Shown: positions 1 to 5,762 of the stretch, piece by piece
Layout: every line of letters starts with the position of its first letter
Position numbering within the stretch: the first letter of the stretch is position 1
Assembly: GCA_021203585.1 (NCBI GenBank)
Contig: JAJQAW010000034.1
Location: 1-5,762 of the forward strand
Length of the DNA: 5,762 nucleotides
Reading direction: 5' to 3'
From: Rikenellaceae bacterium
Lineage (GTDB): Bacteria; Bacteroidota; Bacteroidia; Bacteroidales; Rikenellaceae
The notes under the pieces: model-generated
What the model was told of the DNA's origin: nothing
What the model saw: only the letters and a program-made list of their open reading frames with translations
Databases searched by the model: none
Program-made: the position numbers and the translations under genes

Positions 1-458
1 ATAAAAAACTGACCTCACTCCTGATCGGAATGCTTGTTTTGATCCGGAGTGTGCGCGTTCGGCGGGTCGTTCCCCTGGCCGGACCGGAATCCTTGCCGGA
101 ATCGCCGTTTTTCACGTCCGAAGCTCCGGCCGCGGATACGGCCGGTTACGTACTGCAACTGGATTACCGCGACCCGTTTCTGGAAGAAAAAAGCTCCCGG
201 AAGCCGCCCCTGGCCCCTGTCGTAACCCCAGCTACCGCTCCCGCAGCACTCCTACAACCGGCCGCTCCGCCACCGGAGGTGCGTTTTAAAGGAGTAATTC
301 GGCAAGCGGGAACGCTTTTCGCCATCGTAGAAAATGCTGGGAAATCCGAAATAATGCGGGCCGGCGAGACGATCGAAACTTATACGCTTCACACCATTAC
401 CGCCGATTCGATCGGGCTAAAAAAGGGCGGCTGCACATGGATGCTGCCTATCCAATAA
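1..458 (+). CDS. GspC/PilP-like pseudopilus coupling protein, 5' partial
   Basis: Probable bitopic inner-membrane protein that links the pseudopilus machine to its outer-membrane partner. The reading frame is open from base 3, giving KKLTSLLIGMLVLI, a lysine start plus a hydrophobic helix. The ATG at 30 would cut that helix in half, so the true start probably lies just outside the window. After the membrane segment come the motif LDYRDPFLEE (about 161-190), then a Pro/Ala-rich linker (about 196-276), then a small beta domain starting VRFKGVIRQAG and continuing to the stop. The DPF motif, flexible linker and 'KGVI...AIVE...GETI' domain are the layout of GspC homology-region and PilP proteins. 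It lies 12 bases before the GspK-like gene, so it is probably co-transcribed. The residues after the helix are unusually Arg-rich. The GspC-like call is fairly firm at domain level; PilP is the main alternative. Confidence 0.68.
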   Translation, partial: KKLTSLLIGMLVLIRSVRVRRVVPLAGPESLPESPFFTSEAPAADTAGYVLQLDYRDPFLEEKSSRKPPLAPVVTPATAPAALLQPAAPPPEVRFKGVIRQAGTLFAIVENAGKSEIMRAGETIETYTLHTITADSIGLKKGGCTWMLPIQ

Positions 459-470
459 ACCTGAACTGAT

Positions 471-1697
471 ATGAAAAGCAAACAGGTGTTGTCCGGCCAT
501 ATCTTACCGACCGTATTGGTGATCGGTACATTGATGCTGTTGGCGGTTCAGGCCCTGCTGATGCTGATGGACACCGGAAACCGGCTGGCCTACGAACTCT
601 TGGTCCGCAGGCAGAAGGAGGCCTGGCTAGAGAGCGCATTGCTGCTGTATGAACAGGATAGTACCCTGACCGCTCGGTTGGATGAAAGCCGCAATTTCCG
701 CCTGTTCGATCAGGAACCGGAGTCGGAAATCACTCTGTGGGAGGAGCGGTGGGGATTGTACGAATTGATCCGGGTAAAAACCGAATCCTACCGGAGGGCG
801 CAACTCACGGGATACGCCTGCGAAAGTGCGGAAAATGCCGCGCTTTACCTGCCCGATAACCTGCGGGCGGTTACCCTGGCCGGGAAAAGCCGCATCGAGG
901 GACCGGTATACCTTCCCCCGAGCGGCATCCTGTACGGACAAGTGCAGTCCAATTTTTTCCACGGAAAGCCTGTGGCCGAAAAAAATATCCGCATTTCCGC
1001 CTCGCGGCTGCCCATGCCCGAGAGCCGGACACTCGATTCCCTGCGGGCCTTGCAGGACGGATTTCGGGATTTATCCCGACCGGAAAACGCACAGGTGCGC
1101 CAATCTTTTTTCGAACCGACCGTATACCTCTGCTGCGGGAACTTATCGGGGCATTCCCTGCGGGGTAATGTGGTGGTATATGCCGATCAAACCGTGGAAA
1201 TCGACAGCACCAGCCGCTTGGAAGACATTATTTTGGTGGCTCCGAAGGTCATCATCGGTCCGGGTTTTACCGGCAGTCTGCAGATCCTGGCCACGGACAG
1301 CGTACGGATTGCGGAACAAGTCACTCTGAGCTATCCCTCCGGTATTGCTGTGCCGCGGGCGGCAGACCACAGCTGCATCGAAATCGGACCGGGCAGTCGG
1401 GTCAACGGCTACGTTATCCTGCGGACGGAAGATCGGATTTCTCCTGAACAGCGGACACCGCACTTCCTTCAACATCCCGGTAGCCGGACACGCGGATTGA
1501 TCTGGATCGATGGCATCGCCCAGGTACAGGGAATCGTAACGGGAAGTCTGTATGCGACCGAATTGAATTATTATACTTCCCAGGGGTATTATGTAAACCT
1601 GCTTTACGGACTCTCGGTTTACCGCTCCCAGGCGATGGCGTTTCCGTTGTGGATGAAAAGCGAATACCGCAGAAAGGGCATCAAATGGGTCGATTGA
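471..1697 (+). CDS. GspK/PilX-like minor pseudopilin with predicted beta-solenoid domain
   Basis: A 408-residue protein, probably the large minor pseudopilin at the fibre tip. Residues 1-9 are short and basic, ending in Gly9. A hydrophobic helix follows at about 11-33 (ILPTVLVIGTLMLLAVQALL). Gly9|His10 could be a prepilin-peptidase site; position +5 is Thr rather than Glu, as expected for GspK-type minor pseudopilins that lack Glu5. Residues 34-60 continue as an amphipathic helix. From about residue 135 to 365 there are repeated short beta turns, such as SRIEGPVYLP, LRGNVVVYADQTVEI, GSLQILATDSVRI and SRVNGYVILRTE. They resemble a bactofilin-like or other right-handed beta-solenoid fold. A Cys-Cys pair sits at 221-222. 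The gene follows the GspC-like gene and overlaps the next pseudopilin by 13 bases. The position and helix support the pseudopilus role; the solenoid fold is inferred from repeat spacing alone. Confidence 0.62.
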   Translation: MKSKQVLSGHILPTVLVIGTLMLLAVQALLMLMDTGNRLAYELLVRRQKEAWLESALLLYEQDSTLTARLDESRNFRLFDQEPESEITLWEERWGLYELIRVKTESYRRAQLTGYACESAENAALYLPDNLRAVTLAGKSRIEGPVYLPPSGILYGQVQSNFFHGKPVAEKNIRISASRLPMPESRTLDSLRALQDGFRDLSRPENAQVRQSFFEPTVYLCCGNLSGHSLRGNVVVYADQTVEIDSTSRLEDIILVAPKVIIGPGFTGSLQILATDSVRIAEQVTLSYPSGIAVPRAADHSCIEIGPGSRVNGYVILRTEDRISPEQRTPHFLQHPGSRTRGLIWIDGIAQVQGIVTGSLYATELNYYTSQGYYVNLLYGLSVYRSQAMAFPLWMKSEYRRKGIKWVD

Positions 1698-2065
1698 AAA
1701 GCACTCTCGGAGCGTTCCGTGCGTCCACGTTGATGGAAGTGATCGTAGCCTCGATTCTTTTTCTGCTGGTTTTCCTGCTATCGATGGAGCTACTGGTGCG
1801 GATCGGTTTTACTCAGCCGGAGGACCAACGGCTACGGACGGAGACCGACCGGCAGAGTTGCCTCCAGGAATTCCGAAACGGAAATTTTCCCGCCGGGGAG
1901 TACCGCCGCAGCTATTGCTGGGGAGAGATCACGGTGAGGATCGAGCTCTACCGGAATCTGCAATCCGTGCAGCAGATCGAGTTCGTCACTCGTGTGGAAA
2001 AGGAAAACCGGAAGATGTACTTCCGAGTATTAAAAACTCATGCAGCCTATGAATCCGCCCCGTAG
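1685..2065 (+). CDS. Pseudopilin with prepilin-type N-terminus (GspI/J-like)
   Basis: A 126-residue type IV pilin-like protein. The N-terminus is basic (MGRLKSTLGAFRA), followed by a cleavage motif read as Ala13|Ser14-Thr-Leu-Met-Glu18. Glu is at mature position +5, and a hydrophobic helix follows (VIVASILFLLVFLLSMELLV, about 19-38). The rest is a short, charged globular domain with one Cys (SYCWGEITVRIELY). The ATG at 1685 is preferred because it gives a normal-length leader and a 13-base overlap with the preceding gene. An upstream in-frame ATG at 1649 would add 12 residues and enlarge the overlap to 49 bases. The small size and central place in the operon suit a minor pseudopilin such as GspI, but the subtype cannot be fixed from sequence alone. 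Confidence 0.75.
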   Translation: MGRLKSTLGAFRASTLMEVIVASILFLLVFLLSMELLVRIGFTQPEDQRLRTETDRQSCLQEFRNGNFPAGEYRRSYCWGEITVRIELYRNLQSVQQIEFVTRVEKENRKMYFRVLKTHAAYESAP

Positions 2066-2561
2066 CTTTTCGGCTTCGACGTTGAGCGAACTGCTGATCG
2101 TGATGGTCCTGATTGGAATTGTTCTTCTGTCCGTGTGGGAGGGTTTTACACTGTTTCAACGCTTACAGCGCCGCACCCAAGAGAAATTGGAGCGATCGCT
2201 CGCGCAAGCGGACTGCCTTTTCCGACTGGAGTCTCTGTTCAAAAACAGCGACAGCCTTCGCGAAGAGCCTGACAGGCTGGAACTTTACCGTCAAGGCGAA
2301 ATGCGGGAGTACCTTCGGGTGAAGGATTCCGTACTCACCGTTTTTCGAACCGCCGAAGGAATCGCACCGGATACATTACTACGCGGCATCACTCAATGCC
2401 GGATCGTATCCCATCCGGATTTTCCACAACGAATCGATTCGCTGCTTCTTACGGTCGATTCAGTGGTGCTGAAACTGGGGATGGGTCCACGGCTCGAAGA
2501 AGAAGCCCTCAGGCAGGCCATGCAATTAGAACGAAACTACGCAGAGGATGAAGATTACTGA
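2040..2561 (+). CDS. Pseudopilin with prepilin-type N-terminus (GspJ/H-like)
   Basis: A 173-residue pilin-like protein. The leader MQPMNPPRSFSA ends in Ala12, followed by Ser13-Thr-Leu-Ser-Glu17. The predicted prepilin-peptidase site therefore has Ala at -1 and Glu at +5. The hydrophobic helix LLIVMVLIGIVLLSVWEGF spans about 18-36, then a charged helical stretch (about 40-75) rich in Arg, Glu and Gln. The C-terminal part is a soluble beta-rich domain with one Cys in the TQCRIVSHPDF segment. A second in-frame ATG at 2049 gives a nine-residue leader and is an alternative start. The gene overlaps the preceding pseudopilin by 26 bases and the gspF start by 14 bases. It is probably a minor pseudopilin; the exact subtype is uncertain. 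Confidence 0.74.
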   Translation: MQPMNPPRSFSASTLSELLIVMVLIGIVLLSVWEGFTLFQRLQRRTQEKLERSLAQADCLFRLESLFKNSDSLREEPDRLELYRQGEMREYLRVKDSVLTVFRTAEGIAPDTLLRGITQCRIVSHPDFPQRIDSLLLTVDSVVLKLGMGPRLEEEALRQAMQLERNYAEDEDY

Positions 2562-2655
2562 CCCACCCTTGACCAGGCCGCTGGGAAGCCGTCCGTCCGG
2601 TTCGTTTCCGGCCGGAAAACTCTCCCCGCCGCGGACGAGAAGATTGAACGATCAG

Positions 2656-2678
2656 AAAAAAGAATTGCTTTTTCCGGT
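2656..2678 (+). other. Frameshift zone 1 in gspF
   Basis: Homology-like reading moves here from the frame of ATG 2548 (NDQKKELLF) to the frame starting at 2679 (FHSLLSSGIDF). One missing base accounts for it. The zone contains a six-A run (2656-2661) and a five-T run (2669-2673), either of which is a plausible indel site. Adding one base to the T run gives a smooth KKELLFSGFHSLLSSG. The exact site cannot be fixed without a homologue alignment. Confidence 0.6.
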
Positions 2679-2737
2679 TTCCATTCGCTCCTTTCTTCGG
2701 GAATCGATTTCAACCGGGCTTTCGACCTATTGATTCA

Positions 2738-2746
2738 GGGGGGGGG
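2738..2746 (+). repeat. Nine-G homopolymer tract at frameshift 2 in gspF
   Basis: Nine consecutive G bases, the longest homopolymer noticed in the window. The upstream frame (FDLLIQGG) runs through it and ends at a TAA at 2760-2762. The downstream frame (KDRTVKPLLEEIHREI) continues the GspF fold. A tract of ten G would join the two frames; nine breaks them. It may be a slippage hotspot, a phase-variable tract or a base-calling error. Confidence 0.8.
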
Positions 2747-3112
2747 AAAGACCGCACGGTAAAGCCCTTGCTCGAGGAAATTCACCGAGAGATCATTCGC
2801 GGCAGCCCCCTTTGGGAAAGCTTGTCTAACCATAAAACCTTCACCGCACTGGACTGTGGTGTGGTCCGTATCGGCGAAGAAACGGGAAAATTGTACGAAT
2901 CCCTGGAGTTCCTGGCCGAGTATTATCGGAAGAAAGCCGCCCAGCGCCGCATGGTGACCGCGGCCCTGAGCTATCCGTTGATCATTTTGATTGTGGCGGT
3001 GATCGTCCTGGTCTTTATGCTGCTGGTGATCGTTCCGATGTTCGAACAAGTGTACGCCCGAATGGGCGGAGAGCTTCCGACCATCACGAAAGCCGTTATC
3101 GCTTTTCCCCGC

Positions 3113-3115
3113 TAA
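3113..3115 (+). other. In-frame TAA inside gspF
   Basis: The codon lies between VIAFPR and FKSVIPALAAL, and the same frame remains open on both sides. The sequence on either side reads as continuous GspF, from the end of the first repeat into the second membrane segment. A single-base change from TAT or TAC (Tyr) is the simplest origin, though that ancestral residue is a guess. A GTG at 3125 could restart translation but would give only the C-terminal half (183 residues). Confidence 0.8.
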
Positions 3116-3676
3116 TTCAAATCTGTGATTCCGGCCCTTGCCGCCTTGTCGGCGATTGCCTGGGGAATGGCCGCCGTAAACCGGAAGTCGGAAGCCCTTC
3201 AACGGCTTCGTTCGGGGTTCCTGATCCACATTCCGGTGGTCGGTGAACTGGTCAAACAGCATTACCAGAGCCACTTTTGCAAACTGATGTACTTGCTGTA
3301 CTCCTCGGGCGTGCCCCTGTTGCAGGGGGTGGAGATGATGAGAGGTATCCTGACCTTTTATCCTTACCGCAAATCTTTCGAAGCGATAGCTGGGGGATTA
3401 CACCACGGGGAATCGTTTGCCTGCGGCATGGCCCGTTTCGACCGAATTTACGACCGGAAACTCATCGCTCTGGTGAAGGTGGGGGAAGAGACCAATACCC
3501 TTTCTCGGATGCTCCGGAAGCAGGGAGAAGATTTGGCCGTGCAACTCGAATATAAACTCAAACAGCTGGGCAATATGCTCGAACCGCTGCTCATCCTGTT
3601 TGTCGGGATTCTGGTTGCCGTGGTGCTTGTTTCAATGTATATGCCGATGTTCAAACTCGGTACGACTATTTATTAA

Positions 3677-3766
3677 TCCTTCAAATTCCCAGGCCTATGG
3701 TATAAACCGTCCTCCTCTTCTCTCCCCTTGCACGATCACCGATCAATAACCTTTACAACCAAGTAA
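3677..3766. other. Intergenic gap between gspF and the RHS-like gene
   Basis: Ninety bases with a pyrimidine-rich centre (about 3708-3730). No stem-loop with a following T run marks an end to the pseudopilus operon, and no good match to the Bacteroidota TTTG / TAnnTTTG promoter was found. Whether the RHS-like gene is transcribed on its own or by read-through cannot be decided from this sequence. Confidence 0.4.
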
Positions 3767-4816
3767 ATGAACATCAAAAAAACGCGTGTTCTTACTGCCA
3801 AAGGCGCAGTAAGAACAGGACTCCTATGGGGTCTGTTCTCCCTGCTTTGCACGGAAACGACTGCACAACAGATTATTCATCCGGAACCGGCCAATCCGAC
3901 GCTGGATTATTTTAAACAGGGTATTTCACCTCAGGTAGCCCTAATGAACCGCTACGGGGAATATCCGGTCGATTACTCCACGGGTCTGGTAGATATTACC
4001 ATACCTCTGTATACGATGCAGACGGCCAGTCTCTCAATTCCGCTCGAAATTAAATTCCATCCTTCCGGATTGCGGGCCGACGAGCGGGAAGGACTTTTCG
4101 GAATTCGCTGGGCTCTCAGCGGTTTGGGACACATCAGCCGGACCATCAAAGGGTATCCGGATGATTACAGCTATCCGTTCAATACCGATATCTCCAGCAC
4201 CAGTTACCGGCCGACGTTCAACGATCTGTTTGGAACCACCAGCCAGCAATACCTGGACGGCGGGGTGAACGGTACTTCAAACATGGTTTTTACCCAGTCC
4301 ACGTACACGGACGATAACGGCAAAGTACTCCCCGGCGGGAAATACCGGGATGCCGAATACGATGTTTTCTCCTACAGCCTGCCCACCGGCAGAAGCGGTA
4401 AATTCATCGCTCCCGGAGGAACGGGAATTCCGATGCCGTACGAACCCCTGAAAATCTTTTCAGGTACGGACACCCGGACCGGGATACCCTCCATTACCGA
4501 TGAAAACGGGGTGCTATACCGCTTCGGAGAGACCCGGACACCGGAAGGCTCGGTCAATGCCATTCGATACACCGATTCGGATAGCGAGGGGTGGAGAACC
4601 ACCTGGTATCTATCCTCCATTATTTCGGCGAATAAACAGGATACCATCCTGATTGATTACAAATGGCCTGGAAACTACCACGCCAGCCCCTATCGGGAAA
4701 CATTGGTGTACAACCACTACTTCACCACCGGTCATCGCTTCGAGGAGTATCAGGAGGATTACGGCAGCGGCTGGGTCTGGGTAAAATCCCCCCTGTTCCT
4801 CATGCTGGAAGAATAA
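3767..4816 (+). CDS. RHS/YD-related exported surface protein, N-terminal part ending at a premature stop
   Basis: A 349-residue product as read, the front of a much longer protein. Residues 1-33 form a signal peptide: basic MNIKKTRVLTAKGAVRT, hydrophobic GLLWGLFSLLC, and a likely cut after TTA33 before QQ. The Cys lacks a lipobox, so it is probably not a lipoprotein. Residues about 54-133 carry the opening block typical of Bacteroidota RHS-like surface proteins: SPQVALMNRYGEYPVDY, then TGLVDITIPLYT, PLEIKFHPSGLRAD, and GIRWALSGLGHISRTIKG. A further beta-rich region includes DENGVLYRFGETRTPEGS and WYLSSIISANKQDTILIDY. Similar proteins are large, exported and repeat-bearing; their function is mostly unknown, and some end in RHS core and toxin-like domains. 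No such C-terminus is visible here. The TAA at 4814-4816 is almost certainly a lesion because the frame continues with family-like sequence. The link to the upstream secretion operon is only adjacency. Confidence 0.75.
   Translation: MNIKKTRVLTAKGAVRTGLLWGLFSLLCTETTAQQIIHPEPANPTLDYFKQGISPQVALMNRYGEYPVDYSTGLVDITIPLYTMQTASLSIPLEIKFHPSGLRADEREGLFGIRWALSGLGHISRTIKGYPDDYSYPFNTDISSTSYRPTFNDLFGTTSQQYLDGGVNGTSNMVFTQSTYTDDNGKVLPGGKYRDAEYDVFSYSLPTGRSGKFIAPGGTGIPMPYEPLKIFSGTDTRTGIPSITDENGVLYRFGETRTPEGSVNAIRYTDSDSEGWRTTWYLSSIISANKQDTILIDYKWPGNYHASPYRETLVYNHYFTTGHRFEEYQEDYGSGWVWVKSPLFLMLEE
3787..3817. repeat. Perfect 12-bp inverted repeat (hairpin) in the signal-peptide codons
   Basis: The arms TGTTCTTACTGC (3787-3798) and GCAGTAAGAACA (3806-3817) are exact reverse complements, separated by the 7-base loop CAAAGGC. 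It begins 20 bases after the A of the start codon. In mRNA it could form a stable stem that slows early translation. As DNA it could be an operator or a recombination arm. There is no T run after it, so it is not a standard intrinsic terminator. No second copy of the arms was seen elsewhere in the window. Confidence 0.85.
4814..4816 (+). other. In-frame TAA interrupting the RHS-like gene
   Basis: TAA falls between SPLFLMLEE and LSRANNFRQTT. The same frame is open for a further 315 codons to the window end. The first in-frame ATG after the stop is at 4970, and a TTG directly follows the stop at 4817. Neither is an obvious real start. The stop is better explained as a nonsense change or base error than as a gene boundary. 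Confidence 0.8.
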
Positions 4817-5762
4817 TTGAGCCGTGCCAACAACTTCCGGCAAACGACCAACGACATTACTCAGCGCCAAAACGATCCCAAACTGGTGACTCACATTCAG
4901 TTTCGTAGCGGAGGAAGATTGGTTGGGAGGATCCGATTCACCTACGAAGGAGATAAATACCTCCAGGAAATGACCGTTACCAATGCGCTGGATCAAGTCG
5001 TGAAAACGATCCGTTTTACCGTGGGCAAATCCGGAAACGGTAAACTCGCTTTCCTGCACAATATGACCTGCAGCGACAGCGGCAAATACGTTTTCGAGTA
5101 CTACAATGCCTCATCCCATACGGTCTCCTGTGGGGAATTGGACAAAAACTCGGATTGGTGGGGATATTATTCCTCCAGAGACGGGTGGTTCAAAGAGAAA
5201 GAAAATCTGGAATTATCCTATTATGTGGGTTCCAATTCCACCACCCAATTGCGGGATATTGCAGGGGGCTCGAAAAATGCCGATGAGTATAGCTCCAAAG
5301 TGGGTATGCTGACCAGCATTGTCTATCCGGCCGGAGGAAAAACCACTTTCGAATACGAAGGACACAAAGGAACCTCCAATAAAGGGTACGGAGGGCTTCG
5401 GATCAAACAAGTAACCAACATTCCCGATCTTTCGCTGCCGAATATCAAAGAGGTGAAAAGTTATACCTACGGAACCGGAAGTTTACCCCCATACCTGAAT
5501 CCGCCCACGACCGGCTATGAGAATATGTACATTGAAAACATGGTCGATTGTTACATCAACATCGGCGCCACGGGCGGTCAACCGCTATTGGAACGGGAAG
5601 CGGACGGGCGGTATATCAAAAAGAACTTTTTGCATACTTTTCCCGCCCAATATTCCGAATTTCACGGTTCGGCTGTCAGGTACGCTTCGGTGACCGAGAC
5701 CATTATAAATTCGGAGGGCGACCTGCAGACGCAGTACGAATACGATCTTTACAGTCCGAGCC
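4817..5762 (+). pseudogene. RHS/YD-related surface protein, in-frame continuation after the stop; runs off the window
   Basis: This is the same reading frame as the gene starting at 3767, open for 315 codons with no further stop. It lacks its own signal peptide. Recognisable family sequence includes THIQFRSGGRLVGRIRFTY, YLQEMTVTNALDQVVKTIRF, and MLTSIVYPAGGKTTFEYE (YPAGG at about 5324-5338). It is followed by GYGGLRIKQVTNIPDL (GGLRIK at 5390-5407) and VKSYTYGTGSLPPYL. The 'YPxGGxTxFEYE...GGLRI' pair is characteristic of Bacteroidota RHS-related proteins and normally sits in the middle of the protein. The C-terminus is beyond the window, so any RHS core or effector domain is unseen. If the stop is real, this part is not translated except by readthrough or weak re-initiation. 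Confidence 0.72.

Larger units (their letters stand above)
2548..3676 (+). pseudogene. gspF: GspF-family T2SS/T4P inner-membrane platform protein, disrupted by two frameshifts and one stop
   Basis: Encodes the polytopic platform protein that joins the secretion ATPase to the pseudopilus. The product can only be read by joining three frames. Frame one starts at ATG 2548 and reads to about 2673 (RRLNDQKKELLF). Frame two covers about 2673-2744 (FHSLLSSGIDFNRAFDLLIQ). Frame three runs from about 2747 to the TAA at 3674-3676. Two T2SSF-type repeats are recognisable: RIGEETGKLYESLEFLAEYY (about 2867-2926) and KVGEETNTLSRML (about 3476-3514). Membrane helices lie at about 2966-3043, 3125-3178 and 3575-3650. 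Frame three also carries an in-frame TAA at 3113-3115. The total span, about 376 codons, is near normal GspF length, so nothing large is missing. As written it yields no intact protein; the longest pieces are 2768-3115 and 3125-3676. Family assignment is strong. Whether it is a true pseudogene or a sequencing artefact is open. Confidence 0.85.

Noticed and set aside
2656..2746. Programmed ribosomal frameshifting in gspF
   Set aside because: Two shifts plus an in-frame stop in one gene, in a family not known for frameshifting, fit mutation or sequencing error better.
2735..3274. Minus-strand reading frame of 179 codons antisense to gspF
   Set aside because: The opposite strand has clear GspF motifs; the antisense product is His/Gln-rich, low in complexity and resembles no family I recognise.
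3728..3756. Possible Bacteroidota promoter: TTG at 3728-3730 and TAACCTTTAC at 3747-3756
   Set aside because: The -7 match is weak, the spacing (16 bases) is short, and the implied start site would leave almost no leader before ATG 3767.
3787..3817. Hairpin as an intrinsic terminator
   Set aside because: No T-rich tract follows the stem and it lies inside a coding region, just after the start codon.
3113..4816. TAA recoded as a sense codon, suggested by two in-frame TAA stops
   Set aside because: TAA also ends the GspC-like gene at 456-458 and gspF at 3674-3676 in the expected places, and no tRNA or release-factor evidence is in the window.
4610..5059. Minus-strand reading frame of 149 codons antisense to the RHS-like gene
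   Set aside because: It crosses the TAA site of a well-supported + strand gene and has no recognisable domain, so it is a shadow frame.
1..5762. CRISPR array, tRNA, rRNA, insertion sequence or integrase
   Set aside because: No regularly spaced direct repeats, tRNA-like fold, rRNA-like sequence or transposase motif was found on either strand by eye.

Overview
The window looks like a Bacteroidota chromosome segment, most likely Bacteroidales. Evidence: moderately high GC, tightly overlapping genes with no clear Shine-Dalgarno sequences, and two protein groups typical of that phylum. These are a divergent type II secretion (T2SS)/type IV pilus-like pseudopilus operon and a very large exported RHS/YD-related surface protein. 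All supported genes are on the + strand. Family calls were made by eye from motifs; no database search was run.

Positions 1-3676 hold the pseudopilus operon. In order: a GspC/PilP-like inner-membrane coupling protein whose 5' end lies outside the window (1-458); a GspK-like minor pseudopilin with a predicted beta-solenoid passenger (471-1697); two small pseudopilins with A|STLxE processing sites (1685-2065 and 2040-2561); and a GspF-family platform protein (2548-3676). Genes overlap by 13, 26 and 14 bases, which suggests translational coupling. In principle GspF anchors the assembly, the pseudopilins form the fibre tip or piston, and the GspC-like protein links to an outer-membrane part. ATPase, secretin, major pseudopilin and prepilin peptidase genes are not in the window.

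The gspF gene is broken as read. It has one missing base near 2656-2678, one missing base at a nine-G tract (2738-2746), and an in-frame TAA at 3113-3115. After a 90-base gap with no convincing promoter or terminator, an RHS-related exported protein starts at 3767 with a clear signal peptide. It is interrupted by an in-frame TAA at 4814-4816, yet the same frame stays open and family-like to the window end. Four lesions therefore fall between 2656 and 4816 and none elsewhere. Either both genes are decaying, or the assembly is poor in this stretch.

The strongest non-coding signal is a perfect 12-bp inverted repeat with a 7-base loop at 3787-3817, inside the signal-peptide codons of the RHS-like gene.
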